64,000 nucleotides of DNA. Source: Heligmosomoides polygyrus polygyrus (Eukaryota; Nematoda; Chromadorea; Rhabditida; Heligmosomidae). Below are positions 31,780 to 45,104 of the stretch, in pieces; the stretch's first letter is position 1; each line of letters starts with the position of its first letter. The translations under genes and the position numbers were made by a program. The notes under the pieces are model-generated. The model ran no database searches. It was not told the origin of the DNA and was given only the letters and a program-made list of their open reading frames with translations. Where the stretch lies: contig OX377201.1 in the NCBI GenBank assembly GCA_947396885.1, positions 68,980,983-69,044,982 on the forward strand, read 5' to 3'.

Positions 31780-33830
31780 AAAAAAAACTAATTCTTTGTT
31801 TTCCATACTTTCATAATTAAACTATCACAATTATATGGCTTTACTCATTTATCATTTATCTCGGCTAGTGTCAACTGGATGCTCAGGTTAGTTTACAGCA
31901 ACAACTCCTTCCTTCCCCTCTCTTACTGATGAGCACAGGGGGATGGATACTCTATCTCTTTGGTTTTCGTCTAAGGGCCTGTGCGAAACGAAAACCAAGC
32001 TAATTCTTTCTTTTCCATACTTTCATAAGTAAATTTTATCACAATTTTTATCACAATTGTATGGCCTTTCTCATTTATCATTTGTCTAAAAATCGGAATA
32101 ATAGATCATTTCGAAGATAAATCATGATGAGCAAAAATCCAGCAGCAATGGGAGCGAAGTCATCGACGTTACACGTGACGAGCGGGGCACTGCTCCTGCA
32201 CCACCGCCGCAGCTGGCGGCCTCTTCTTAGGCCTATGTTATACTTCGGCGACGCGTCGCTGGCGGCGTCGCCGAGAGCTCAGCAGGGGTGTTATACTTGC
32301 GTCGTCGACGTCAGCGTTGCCGACATCGTCCGTGGGTCGGTCGCCGGGCTTTGCACGGCGACGGGCCGTCGCCGACCTCATCCAGGGGTGGGAGAAAAAG
32401 CGCTCCGAGGGAGTATTTTGTTTGTGGGTGGGTTCTTCGTTCCCGGCACTGTCAACATCCTCGACGGACCTCGAATTACGAAATCGAAAGTGCAAAAACG
32501 CCCGTCTTGCGGGCACAAATGGTGCCTTTTTTACACTTAACGCTCATTCAAGGTTAGTAAGATGTGGCTTCACAGGATTCTTGTGGTCTTTAATATGTAG
32601 CAGTTCTATGCCAACAAAAAAGTGAAATGTTTTCTTTAGGGCTTACAGAAAAATATGTAAAAATTTCTTTGGCGTGTTCTTCAACAAACAACGAAATTGA
32701 GACAGATAACAGAGTTTCAACAGAAAAAAAGCCTATAAATATACGTATCTCCACCTAATATATGGCGTGAGTCTTTTTTTATACTGCCTAATTCTAATAA
32801 TACATGGTGTCTCAAGAAATGTAAACACTGTTAGAAAGGTGATAACTTTGTCACAAAAATGGTACTGAAAACTTAAAGGCTTATATAAAAGCTTAAGAAG
32901 ATAGGAAGTTTTGACGTATGATCGGGATAGACTGCGCCATGCACTCATCTGTTATTTTGCATTTTACAATCTATTGATAGTGTTTCGCTTGAATAATTCG
33001 CTTCGCTTGAATTAAGAACTAAAATTTCTTTTGAAGATTAAGAAAAGACAAAATGTATTCAAATTCGAGGCAGATGTGATCCATAGCCTTTTTATGGGCA
33101 GACTGGTTACCAAATGATGACATTAAAAACGCACTCCAATGCTAAAAATGCGCTCCGATGCTCTCCTGCCAACGACTCCCGATGCCGCCACAGAATGTGT
33201 TGACGTCGATGACGCCGATGTCGACCACGCGTCTGTGGCGACGTCAGCGGCGTCGGTGGTGACGTCAGCGTTGGCGATGTCGGTGACGGGTCGCAGTGGC
33301 ATTTTTTTCGCCTCTGAACTTCCTCGCCGGCACCGAAATCTACATTTCTGTGCCGGACAAGTCACCACAGAGAGGCTCTGCTAACATCTCCGGCACAGAG
33401 ATGTGCCAATTGGAAGCCGGTTTTTTCGAAGTCATGTTTCTCTAGCGGGGTTTTTTCCGCTTCTTCGCTGACTGCAGTATTTCTTTTGATTCTCATGCTC
33501 CACATAGGCACGGAGACGCACAGTTTTGTGCTTGATAGGTCATTAGAGGGTTATCGTGACGCTTGAATACAGAAATCACCAATCTTATCACCCCTATCAT
33601 AACAAGGAACAATTCAATTGAGGCACAGATTTATTCAGACCACTACTATTAGTCCACTCTTGTTCTCGACATGAGTTCTTTTGAGATTCGTATATGTCAC
33701 AATTGTGGTCCTAAAGAGGGCCGTTGGGATGGATTGAAATCATTGACTTCTTCGACTTATACGCGTTCACCGCGGACCTGGATGTCCTCGAGCATGATGA
33801 TGACCGCCACTCTCATCGCACTGTTTCTAA
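31780..33830. other. Unassigned stretch with duplicated and GC-rich blocks
   Basis: An AT-rich word group (CTAATTCTTTSTTTTCCATACTTTCATAA) occurs twice, about 31786-31860 and 31990-32090. 32190-32530 and 33140-33330 are unusually rich in GACGTC, GCGACG and CGTCG words on both strands. Open frames there are likely a by-product of GC content. No gene is recognised. Confidence 0.4.
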
Positions 33831-33839
33831 AAAGCAGAT

Positions 33840-34290
33840 ATTTTATTTTATTTTATTTTATTTATTTAAACAAAGACAACAGTCTTGTTTAAAGAACGAG
33901 AGAACACAAAAATCTGAACATACACGACACAACAAAACACGAAAGAATGAGTCATATGCGCATTGAAATCGATGACATAATAACTACTGATTATGCAATA
34001 TTTTATAATGCTTAAGCTGTGGAAAACCTTTTGCAGACCTGTACAGATAACCTTGTCATGTATTCGTATTTACCTAGCAGCAGATTGAAATCGCCAAAAG
34101 TTCTGTATGTCAGAAAACCATATCTGACTCGAGTTTTGGCAACTGAAACTCGAAGCTTAAGCTTTCCTCTTACGGATCTCGTCAGAGCACCATCAAAGAA
34201 ATCGGTTGGGTTAACGGATAACTTGCTTGCTTTGCTAATGATCTTGAACATCATGACACGATCTGCTGCTTTTCCTCTATTCTTGAGCGA
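33840..34290 (-). mobile_element. 5'-truncated CR1-type LINE with (TAAAA)n tail
   Basis: The minus frame from 34254 (MMFKIISKA, then LTRSVRGKLKLRVSVAKTRV and FLTYRTFGDFN) looks like the extreme C-terminus of a CR1 reverse transcriptase. It stops at about 34012 and is followed by a UTR and a TAAAA-type tail at 33840-33872. Confidence 0.55.
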
Positions 34291-34599
34291 CGGTATATAT
34301 ACGGTATATATATTTAGATATATAAACCATAGGTACCTAGGCCTCGTGTCTTGTCGAGCGCAGAAACGTCGCTTTCCGTGCCTGTGGGTGCAAAGAAAAA
34401 CGAAAGAAATGCATGAATTGGCACAGGCATGACGGAAACCCTCCTAGCAAAACATGATATCGACGAAGTACCCTTGAAAACAACAATCCTACAACAGTAC
34501 GCAGATCAGAAGGCGATAAAGCGGGAACAAAACGCGCAATCATGAACGGAATGGTCGAGAAAACAAGGAATCCAAGAAAAATGCACTGAATCAGCTGAC

Positions 34600-35270
34600 T
34601 CGCTAGAATTCTGCAAAAGTCTCCGTCTGCAGAACTGCGTGAGCTATGTCAGCCTCAGCGATGGCAACGGCTCGCGACGCGCATCGTGAGCCGTCGCATT
34701 GGCGGATGGAAGTGTACCATAGGCCTAAGACCCCGTTTATACTTTCATCGCCGGGCGACGCGATTCGAACGGCGCGATGCGGCAAATCGCATCGCGCTGT
34801 TTCGCACGACGATGAGCACTCCGAACAACCGGCGACGCGATCTGCGATTACGCTGCATTTACTTGCACACACGCACTGCTGCACAGTATTGTTGTATTGG
34901 ATGTAGCGATAGTGTCATACTTGTAGGTAGCGCGTCATCACTGTTGAAATGAATAGCGGGCGGTTGGATCTGCAAGCAAGATGTGAATCGATAGTATATG
35001 AATCTAGATGAATACCGATATTAACAAGAAACGTCCCTGAGATATTGAGAGATGGCGTATCATCTATCGCAGCATGGGTTATGCCCTCCCAGCATGGGTT
35101 ATGCCCTCCCATGCTATACTGCCAGGTCACGATGCACATCTGAAGCCATAAGTGCAGAACAACATGCTCTATAATAAAGCTATAATAAAGCTGATGACCG
35201 CAGCACTGTAACATCGATTATTTTCAACAAAAGTGATCAACCGTAAGTGAATGTGGAAGATCTAACCTTG
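34600..35270. other. Unassigned, with a GCGACGCGAT-rich block
   Basis: 34725-34870 begins GACCCCGTTTATACTTTCAT and is dense in CGCGAT and GCGACG words, somewhat like the 32.2 kb block. A 20-bp direct duplication (AGCATGGGTTATGCCCTCCC) lies at about 35071-35112. No gene is recognised. Confidence 0.4.
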
Positions 35271-35279
35271 ATATTTTGT

Positions 35280-38023
35280 TTAAAGCTTTTTGAAGTCATA
35301 GCGTTGAAAAGTTCCGCGGGCAACTTGCTTATCCACCTTGCACATCGAGCAAAAAAGGATATTGAAAACACTTGAAAAATGCTTTCTTTTCGTCCTATTG
35401 TACTGTATGTTTATAGTACCTATTCTCGAGCTGACTGGTCTAAAAATCCAATACTTGCTAACTGGTAAATTGATCTCACGCTTTAGAAGGCGAAAGCAGA
35501 AAACCAAATTAGCGGTTAATCTTCTACAAACCAGGCAGCTTAAAGAAAATAACTTTAATCGATCTTTATAGCCAGGTAAACCTAGTGGATCATAAAAGCC
35601 TGCTACTCTGTACCACAGCAGTCGAGTAAATAGCTGTTGAACCTTTTCAACTTTTACCACCTCTTTTTTGAGATAAGGGTTCCAAACATGTGTGCAGTAC
35701 TCCAGATGGGGCAAAACATACGCCTTGTAAACCCGTAATAGTGTTGCCGCATCTGAGCATTTAATGCTGCGAAAAAATCATGAATAACGCACTGTATGCC
35801 TTTTTCACCAAGTTATCAATATGCTTTGAAAATCTGAGTTCTGAGTCAAAAACTACTCCGAGGTTTCTAGTTGAGTTGCAGTTTGAGAGGGAAACCCACT
35901 GATAGAGAAATCAAAAGGTTCTGAGTCACCAAGATGCATTACCGAGCACTTGTATAAGTTGAGAGGTATACTCCATTGTAGATCCCACTCATTCATTTTT
36001 TCAATCGAGATGGTAAGAGCTGAGCACACCTCTATGGCGTTTGTGTGATCGTATGCTCCGTAGATTTTTATATCATCCGCATAGGCTTTTACATGAATTT
36101 CAGGGTGCGTTCGAAGGATAGTAGGTAACTCATGTCTGTATATCAAAAAAAAGAAACGGAGACAGGACGGCTCCTTGAGGAGTTCCGCTGGAACACAAAT
36201 AACTTGGAGAGTAGGCATTTCCTACTTTAACTGTCATTAGCCTGTCTTGGAGATATGATTTTAGCCATTCTAATAATTCACCACGAATACCGACAGTCCA
36301 GAGCTTTGTAATTAATTTATTATGAGAGACCTTATCAAATGCTTTGGAGAAGTCAAAATATATATTATCTGCTGACTTCCCGTTATTCAGTGCTTCACAC
36401 CAATCATAAACCGAGTCAAGTATGTTTGTGGTAGTGGAGGCACCAGGAAGAAAACCGTGTTGTTGCTGAGGGATAAGGCCGGAGGATTTAAGCCAAGTCA
36501 GCATTCTCTCCCTTATTAACCTTTCCATCACCTTCACAAAGGTAGGTGTGAGGCTTATTGGTCTGAAATTAACAATATCATTGCTACTTGATGATTTGGG
36601 GATAGCTCGTACAATGGCATGCTTCCATAAAGGTGGAACCTCTCCTGATTGTAACGAGAGATTGAAAACGTGAGCGAGCGGCTTACACAGTGCGTGAGCA
36701 CATTTACTGTATATAATCTGCGGAATATCATCAAAGGGTTCAGTGCAAGACGGCTTAAGCCTTTTTAGTATAGCATATACGTCGCCAGGGTAAAAGTAGT
36801 ACTCAGTAAGGGTGTCCTGTGCGCTGACCTCCTCCAATTCCGACCTGTGGAAGAGTGATCATTGATGAATACACTTGCAAAATAAGAAGCAAGAGCATTT
36901 GCCTTCTCTTTGCCACTGATACACCGATTCTCGTCCTCATCGACTAAGGTCGGTAGAGAACCTTTAGGCTTCATCTTGAACCGTAAGTATTGGTACATTT
37001 GTTTTGAAGAGGGCCTCTTACTAAGACGATGTTCGTAATTGGCGAGAAACTTCCTAAGATGGCGCTTCAGATCCGAGCACACCTTTATATAGAGTGGATT
37101 GGAAAGGGGGTTGCGTAGACTTTGGTACAGCCGGTTCTTTTGGCATAATAAATTTTTAATCTGGGGAGGATAACTGATCGAATAATGTTTGAGAAATCTA
37201 AACGGTACGAACATGGAAAGGGCTTTATAGAGAACAGCACAGAATCGATTATATACTTCAGTCATGGATGCATGCCAGCTGAAAACCTCAACCCAATCAA
37301 AACTGAGCAAGTATTGATTTAGAGCCGAACAATCAGTATTTATAAAGTCTGGAACAAGAAAATCGTACCTTCGCACCTGAGAGTAAGACATATCGAACCT
37401 TACTATGGAATGATCAGAGGTACCTAATGGCGATAGCATAGCCACGTTATGAGTGTTGTGCTTTGATGAGAGGACTATGTCGAGAATTTTGTCACCAAGA
37501 GTGGATTTATCTACAAATTATTTGAAACCAGAAGATTGGAAGAAATCGAGAAATTCAGAGGCAGTTGAATTTAGAGGAGTGAGCGAGGGCCAGTCTATGT
37601 TGAGATTAAAGTCACCTAGAATAACTGTGCAAGTCTGAACAGACGAGAGGTCACGAAGTAATTCCAGCAGCGAGCTATCGTCCGTTCTTGTGGAATTCGG
37701 GGGCCTGTAGACCGTGATGAAACGAATCTGGGAGCATACTGAAGGTAGGAAAATATCAACACATACGACATCCGCCTTACTAGGTTGTACTTGTTTAACT
37801 TCGTCAGAGTAAACATCTGCTTTGATGAGGCAGCAAACTCCACCGCCCTTACTAATGCTGCGGTCAACTCGCTGAATGATGTAATGAAATCCACTGCACA
37901 CTTCAGAATCAGCGATTTTTTCGCTAAGCCACGTCTCAGTGACGAAACTAGATCAGGGTTGACAGTACTCAGTAAATAATGCATGTCATCAATTTTATTA
38001 CATACGCTCCGAGCATTCAGCAA
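35280..38023 (-). pseudogene. CR1 ORF2: endonuclease and reverse transcriptase
   Basis: The endonuclease begins LNARSVCNKIDD (38020), with a VDRSISKGGGVCCLIK segment (37860), FITVYRPPNS (37725), VILGDFNLNIDW (37625) and SDHSIVRFD (37415, the catalytic His). The linker has GSLPTLVDEDEN (36950). The reverse transcriptase shows VRAIPKSSSS (36615), NFRPISLTPTFVKVMERLI (36570), QHGFLPG (36450), YFDFSKAFDKVSH (36360), GTPQGAVLSP (36180) and the catalytic YADD (36090). The C-terminus has PHLEYCTHVWNPYLKKEV (35710). Frameshifts near 37900, 37445, 36790, 36150 and 35730 make it inactive. Confidence 0.88.
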
Positions 38024-38290
38024 GCAGCATTTTAAGGTTGAGACGCCGTGCGGAACTGTAGGTTTCCCGAAGGTGTAACCCGCATTTCGGAAACGCGAGC
38101 GTATTGTCCTCTATACACAACCCATTCCTTAGCTCCATGCAGTCTATTACGTTCACGTGTCATTTGTCGGAGTTCGAATTCTCGCTGCCTTTCTTCGACA
38201 GTCATGCTTTTCCTTATGAAAATGTTGGGGAAACCAGCGCTCCGAAGTAACCTGGCGTTTGCTAGCGCTGTCTCCTAGGTTACTGCTAAG
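35280..38290 (-). mobile_element. CR1-class non-LTR retrotransposon, near full length
   Basis: On the minus strand it carries the end of a first ORF (about 38280-38040: EERQREFELRQMTRERNRLH), an endonuclease, a reverse transcriptase and a CR1-type C-terminus. The 5' limit is not defined; sequence up to about 38.6 kb may belong. No target duplication was found, and the 3' UTR beyond 35280 cannot be delimited. Confidence 0.85.
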
Positions 38291-38299
38291 TTACTCCTA

Positions 38300-40605
38300 G
38301 TGTTTCTAGAGCAATGAAAACTCCTTATGCTATCCCGTTTTTTTTTCCTCGTAGCTATTGTTACGATAACTCTACTGTTAGGATGACTATGTCTGATATT
38401 CTCGCGCATTTGCGTCTGGCAGCTTTCAGAGCCCCAGCGCAAAGGATTTATACCTGTAATACAAAATACCATTTTTCTCTGAACTTATTTCGTTCAGCCT
38501 TTTTCTGCTTAAAGTACTTTTCTTCTTCTACTCGATCTCCAAATTTAGATAGATCATACAAGTGCGGTTGGTCTGATTTCAGTTCCTGTGGAAGCATCAT
38601 AGAGAGGTAGCGCAATGTAGCAAGTGCTCGCCTAGGTATGACCGGAATACGGCCGGACTCCTGGGTGCTATCCTCTCTTCAGGTTGCTTGAGAGTGACTT
38701 TCGCATACTGGAACTCACACCATAGGTATACTGAATGCCGACGGCTGCACTTTTATTGCCTATGTCAATATATTTTTTTTCAACCCTAGTTAAACACTTC
38801 GACATTATATTTTGTTTCGCCATACCGGCACTTTCCTTTTACTTAATATTTTTCAAGCCTTTGCACTGGCTCTTCTGAAAGATCTGCAGAAATAATTTTG
38901 TTTAATCCAAATGCAGTTCATAGTTTCGTCCGAAACGCTCACAACAATTTGTTGGTGTTAGTTGTTCTAAAGCCGATTTCTGTTTTTTTATTGTATTTTT
39001 TCTGTGTTTTTAATGGCGCACTATGGGTGTAATAATGAATGAATGAATGAACTACGCACACATTTCCGGGTCCTGGTTGCGACACCGCCTCCTGAAGCAT
39101 AGAGTGGATTACCGAAAGACAGTCTAGAACCTAAACGACTATAATCAAGGCTGGTGCCATGTCACACCTCCGAATCCTCTAGAAGAACAGAAGACTGCAC
39201 ATTGCTGGTACTGCTAAAGCTATAACGAATAAGTCGAAGCGCCATCTAAACTTGGCTGCGTACTCAAAGTACACACCTTACGAGGCTCATCTCGATCCAT
39301 GGTTTGGAAACTGAAACGGGCCCCTATGACTCATCGCTCTCGCCAGCTCTTTCGCACGGCTAGCCTGTGGTCAGGCCACCCAACTTCGGCAGGTCATAAC
39401 TCGCTCAGGGGTTTCATTTTGCAATTTCGACACCCATATTAGTAATTAGCATTCTGGACTCTTTCTAATGATCCTGGTCTCAACTTGAAGTTTGAAGTTC
39501 GCTCAAAAATTACTACTTTCCTGCACACGGAAATAAGCATTACTCCATTATTTTTTAGGAAAAAAATTTATAAAATCATTTGCGTTCATTTTTTGAGGGC
39601 AAACGCAGTATAAATTTTATCTTCTTATAGAGTGTCTGCTTTTGTCTTGACGCGTTGATCAAGAAGATGTTAAATCTGATTCCAAAAGCGTTCAGTTAGT
39701 TTGAGGAGTGCCAAACTTGACGTGGAGTTGATATTGACGTGCTTTTTGAAATGACTCTTACTTCCTAATTGCACTGTCAACACGTTGTTCTCCATTATGA
39801 CAGATTCTTTGAGTTCTTCGTAAGGTATGGCAAGAAGTCACAAAGTAACTCAAGACACTTTATTCAGCTGAATACCTTCGAGAATCCAAAAAGCACAAGA
39901 AATGTGAGGACTCCCTCAAAAATGTACTTTTCTATAAAGCGTTTCATGGATATAATTAAGCAATACTAGCGCAGTTAATGCCTACCCTTAATTTCTCGAT
40001 ATTTGAGAGTTTCCAGAGCAAAATGGCAGCATCCGAAAGAGCGTGTGGAGGGACCAACGGAGGGTTAGTTCTGCGCTCAAGTCCCGCTGCAGGCAATATG
40101 AATGCAGATGCTTCTAGGCCATGAAATCGCTCTCGATACACCTCGTTCTCTTTTTCTGGTCGTGGTGTACGGCCATCGTCGGTATTGAGCTGCTTCACGA
40201 CTTACTCTACAAATGGGTCACAAGTGTGCAACTCGTCGAAATTCTGCAGAGCTACATGGTCAGTCATTGGCAACTATTCCCAGCTCGATTTGTTCTAAAA
40301 ATTCCTTCTAGGTGTTCTTTGCGCTTCTCTGTTACTCGCAGTCGTATTATATCTTGATGTGGAAGTCACCAGAACATTCTGCAGCATTTAAGGTAATGGC
40401 TCACATTAACTGAAAACGAAACCTCAGGCTATAAATGCGTAGCATAAATACCTGTAGGCCACTGCTGAAACTAATTTCGGAAAACTGTCCATTATTGCTT
40501 TTACAGGAGAATTTCCATTTGCAGCATTCCAGTACATTATAAAAGATTGGCGTCCCATTCCTAATGCTCGTCTCCTGGGTTGACTGGCCACAATTTTCGA
40601 ATAGC
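38300..40605. other. Unassigned stretch; possible LINE tail at 39.03 kb
   Basis: 38300-38700 may be decayed first-ORF sequence of the CR1 element. A TGAATGAATGAATGAA run at 39035-39052 after an AT-rich stretch resembles a LINE 3' tail on the plus strand, but no coding sequence leads into it. The rest holds no recognised gene. Confidence 0.35.
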
Positions 40606-40611
40606 AGGCGG

Positions 40612-40676
40612 AGTCCAAAATGCTTATATTCCACAGAGAAGCTTTGATTAACGCCGTCCTTTACCGTTTATCCTTT
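40612..40676 (+). mobile_element. SINE 3' fragment, copy S5
   Basis: It ends TTAACGCCGTCCTTTACCGTTTATCC after a CCACAGAG...TTGATT segment, matching the last 65 bp of the SINE. The rest is missing. Confidence 0.65.
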
Positions 40677-41962
40677 GTCGGTACAAGGAATAGCACGCGA
40701 CATACTTTCCTGTACAGTATCTGCCTTCACTGTTTTCAGGAGCAGCTACAAATACTGATATGCAGTGTTGGTTGGGATACATCTCTCACCACGAAGCATC
40801 CGCTAGAGCCGAGTCAACGACAATCCGTCTGATGCTCGTCTAGTTCTCCACTCTTTGTGTAGACGCGCACCACATGTTAACTCGCGGTTACTGTTGCAGC
40901 CAAAAAAGGCGCTGGCTCTTATATTATTGTTTTGCCTATAGAAATGTAAAACAAAGCGGAAAATTGCAGTGTTTTAGATTATCATATCTCAGGCTCTTCT
41001 GGTCTCCTTTTCCAACAAAACATGCATTACCTTCACAGAACTTGTCGCACGATTTTCGATTTGTTTCCTCACGTTGTGCTGGAGCGAACAAAGCGGGCTT
41101 TCTTGGTGTGCTACTGCTCGCTCAGCATCTCATTCAGTTTCTGCGGAATGGGCTACGCGGCAGCAATTCGCTATTTCAGTTGCCGGTAGCTCGTCTTTGA
41201 TAGCAACATAAGAATGTGCAGATTACCTGTCACACCTCTGAAAAAGGCCTCACGTGGCTTGTGTCGACCCAACTTGCGAGAACAATAGGCGCTTTTGTTA
41301 CCATTAGACACTGCAACTGCACTCATTCAACAATCATCTGCTTTCCAGAGCGCCTTTATGCAGCAAGAGTAAGGCTCCAGGCATGTACTACCTCTCCTTC
41401 AAGCACGCACAAAGTAGAGAAGCACGAGAAGGAGCCCATTATAGGACAAGTGTGGTAGCAATGGGTCCATCTGTAGAAAAGCAGACGGCGACTCTTCCAA
41501 ACGCTGCACTGCGCTGTAATGTCCCTTTTCGCCGCAATAAAAAATTTTCTATTCCTTAAGCAAATTATCGATTTCGATCGAGAGTTCGATCAAACAGCCC
41601 GGTGCTGTAAAGGCGTAGAGCATCCTGTCCGGTTAGCAGAAGGCGCGTGTTCGAGTCGGCCTCGCGCTAGAGTTTTGATTTCAGCGAAACAGCGTTGTTA
41701 CAGCTTACAACCTCAGTAACACACACATGAGGATGAGCAAAATGACTTGAAGCAAATCTTATATTGGAGCTATGAGGCAGGCATTCTGAAGAGCAACAAC
41801 AAAACGCGGGATCATATTTCCTTAGCCAGCATAGTATCCAACAAACTTGCAATGGTAAGATATGAGTGTTCAATTAGAACAGCCCTAACATACATCTAGT
41901 AGGATACGTCAAAAGCGTTGTTGAGTTGAGCGATGCATAACCTATTTCACGCTCACCTTTGT

Positions 41963-42258
41963 ATACTCGAGCGCGGTCGAAAGAAGCGCCGACTGCAGCT
42001 TGCATCCCAAATCGAGGTCATTGGTTCGGACCCCACCCAGGCTAGCCAAGGCGTCCACCCCTCCGCGATTGGTCAATTGTGACCAGACTTGTCTCGAAAG
42101 AATAACACGCTGAAATGTCCATGGGCCGACCGTAGAAAGTCTTCGTGAACGCCAAAAAAGCGTTCAAGCGACACCCACGACAAAGCGCAAAGGAAGAACG
42201 CGCGGCGTTTTCCGCGAAGGGAATAACCAACGCCGTCTTCTATCCTCTTTCCTTTATG
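41963..42258 (+). mobile_element. Diverged tRNA-derived SINE, copy S6
   Basis: It retains the order GCGCGGTCG, GGTTCGGACCCCACCC, GCCAAGGCGTCCACCCCTC, GACCAGACTTGTCT, AACGCCGTCTTCTATCC of the family, with much more divergence and an insertion of GCG-rich sequence at 42140-42215. No duplication is visible. It is an old copy or a subfamily. Confidence 0.7.
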
Positions 42259-42803
42259 ATGGATGACGGAGCTTATTGTGCTTCAGTCTCCTGCTGTCGC
42301 TCCTCCCGTGCTGAACTGCAAAACTGCCCCCGCGGAAATGCTGCGCTACAAACACGCTGTCGAAGCGTCGAAGGACGGGCCCATTGACTGATAGCTATGA
42401 TTGTTATGACTGATGTGTAGTGATAGGTTTCCAGGGGTGCGCGTAGTTACGGTTAACGAAATTTCAAACTTCATTTACGCAGACCCCTGTAGGTATCAAT
42501 GTGTGAACAGTAACCGGTTTTAGATCATCTCCCTCGCACCATTTAAACTATTTCTTACGACAGGTCGGAATCAACCTTATTTGCTTGAGCTGAATCTTTA
42601 AGAAACAAGATTACGTCGCATCACCAAGACATTCCAGTCGCCACGATTTGCACGACCATAGTTTGTCCAATCACATCTCAGCCCTAGACTGTTAGTCGGT
42701 ACAAGTGATATCGGCACTGGTGATAAAAACCTTGAGAGAAAACGGGCAGTAAATCTCATTGAATATACGTCCTAATGGGAGGTGTCACACCATACGTGAC
42801 TAT

Positions 42804-45096
42804 CAGGGATGAGAGGGTTAACCGCTATCCGTTATCCGCTATGCGGTTTCTGGGGTGTTTTGGCCTATCCGTTTTGTTGTTCCTTACCCGACGATTTTGG
42901 TTCCTATAACGAACAACAAACTAGCTTACTCCACAAGTTCCAACGGGGGGTTAAATGTTCTGTATAGAAGATCTTTCACAATTATGAGAGTGGTCGTGAG
43001 CAAAACAGAGGGCATTTGAATTCAGAAAGGCTGTTAGGGGCATTTCTTCACGCGGACACAGGTGAGTTATAAGGATGTCTAATTCACGTATCTTTCGGGT
43101 GGTTGAACTGTACGATACATTTGTGAAGCCCACTAAACACTGGATTGCTCATTGGCTGTCTATCGGAAGTCGAGCTGTCTCGATGACATGGTCTTTAGTG
43201 GTGGAGGACTTGGCACATCCTAAGAAGTATTGTTTAGCGGCGGTCTTTGCGTCCAACAGTCGGAGTTCCACGATGCAGTGAATTCGATTTTATTTCATGC
43301 GGTAATGGTATCAAGCTAAAGGGTCGACTCCTTACCTGATGAATCCTACGGAGTATCTACTCCTAGCTCTAGTATATATTTTGTACATATCTTTATTATA
43401 AGATGTCATACATCATAATGGGCGGTAGAACGGGGATGGAGTAAGAGGCAGACGAGCCCCTTTCGGACAGCTGGCGGCAGACGACCTCCCGGCATGGGCG
43501 ACGTTGACGTGACCCGGTAGCGGCCTCGCTATCAGCACCAGGGCGTCGCCGTCGTGGGGTGCGGATTGGGTACAACCCGACAATGGTATTCTTTTTGAGG
43601 TAGACTGTTGTGAAGCATCAAATAAATGCACTAGAGTAACAATGAACACGAGCAAAATCGGAGCGGGCTTAACCAAGATAAACGGAGGAAGCGACGCTCC
43701 TGCTGTAACTTGGGGGATTTTTTTTCAGAAACGACTTTCTAAAGGCATTTTCTATCCAATTCGCCTACCACGCATTTTGCAGAGCATTCGCCTTCATTCT
43801 GACTTCTGGGTTTTTAATGAAGCTTCTTTGTTGTACAGGGAACCACCTCCTTTTAGAAATCCGCCATGTATTGTGCTTCTACTCTTCTGGATGTTATAAC
43901 TGTTTAAGTATGTATTTAAACTACACAAAACAGCTCAGAAAGCTGTGGAACGAGATTGTTATACAAGGTATATTCGGCTGTTTCGGTACAACCGGCGAGC
44001 GCATAGTGCGGGTTAAATAGAGAACTTGGCGACTGATGAGCAAAACAACACAACCGATCCTGTGGAAGGAGGCGAAAGGAGGCTGTCAGATAGAGACAAA
44101 TGTGAGTGAATAGGAGGTTAATGAATCTTATACTTGTCTCCACCAAGTATGACTTACCAGCCTTTCGACTGCTTCCACACGATAAGTCAGGTAAATGATT
44201 CTTGGACGAAAAATACCTCAAAGTTTCCTTGCCTTCTCAAGGCGCTGAAGAAGGCGTTTCTGCCGAAACATCAGGCGAATGGAGTGGCAAATATATTGCA
44301 TTACAAAACAATCTTTGTTCCACAGCTTGACGATCATGCTACTGTTCCTCCCCGAAAACTTTGTTAGCAATTCAACGACCAAGAAGATCTCGAGGTTTTT
44401 CTTGGCTTGGACTCAAAACGAACTTGAGTTGGTTGGGACAGCACAGAAGAAGCGATTCTTCTGCTGACAAGCCAAGAAAATCCCACAGAGTCTAGCTAAT
44501 GTAGTGACGGCACTATGTTTAAAAAACCCAACTAAAGCAATTACGAATGCCTTGTAATCGGCGGAGTGGCGTTCTTCCTCCGCCCTTTGATCACGGGTGT
44601 TGTCTGCGTCTCCACTATCTCGTAAGGCAGCCGCTGGACTCTCGAGAAGCCGGGGACGGTCAGGAGGTATACCCGGTGTGGGGCGGTGCGATCATTCTCT
44701 CATCTCGGTTGCTTACCCACCCCCAACCCCTAGACTTTACCGAGAGTCTAACGGCTGCCTTACGAAACCTTTGACACACAAAACAAAAGTTTCCGGTCCT
44801 CAGAACAGCAGCTGTACCTCCTGACGCCACCCCCCCCCCCCCCCCCCCCAGCAGGGGGCGGTGTACCTCCTGTCGCGCTGTCGAGCAATCCCAGGGTTGC
44901 AGGTGAGCGGGCCAGGCGACGACGGGTAGAACGCCCGTCCCCTTACAGTTTAGCAGTATTCCTGATCTGTTGCTGAAATTAGTGCAATTTAAAACCAGCT
45001 TAATTTTGTTGTTTGATCGTTATCCGTTTTTCCAACACTTTTGGGAAAAATTATCCGTTATCCGGCCTTCAAAATCTCATTTTCCGCTCATCCCTG
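42804..45096. mobile_element. Third hAT-like element (hAT3), non-autonomous
   Basis: The ends read CAGGGATGAG and CTCATCCCTG. The flanks GTGACTAT (42796-42803) and CTGATTAT (45097-45104) match at 6 of 8 positions. Subterminal ATCCGTTATCC repeats occur at both ends (42828-42845 and 45018-45065), parallel to the TTAACG repeats of hAT1. No dimerisation domain was recognised. A GC-rich MITE copy lies inside at 44.55-44.94 kb. Confidence 0.65.
44550..44945 (+). mobile_element. GC-rich MITE copy with a poly-C tract
   Basis: It starts GGAGTGGCGTTCTTCC and ends GGGTAGAACGCCCG, like the copy at 28.2 kb. Internally it holds a hairpin (44616-44645 and 44738-44768, around GTAAGGCAGCCG) and a run of about 24 C at 44827-44850. 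Confidence 0.55.
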
Positions 45097-45104
45097 CTGA
45101 TTAT

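Noticed and set aside
32124..33384. Long open frames of up to 138 codons on both strands
   Set aside because: They lie in blocks dense in GACG and GCGACG words that are open on several frames at once, and show no protein motif.
43395..43690. Solo LTR
   Set aside because: TATA-like and AATAAA words are suitably spaced, but no TG...CA ends, target duplication or primer site could be defined.
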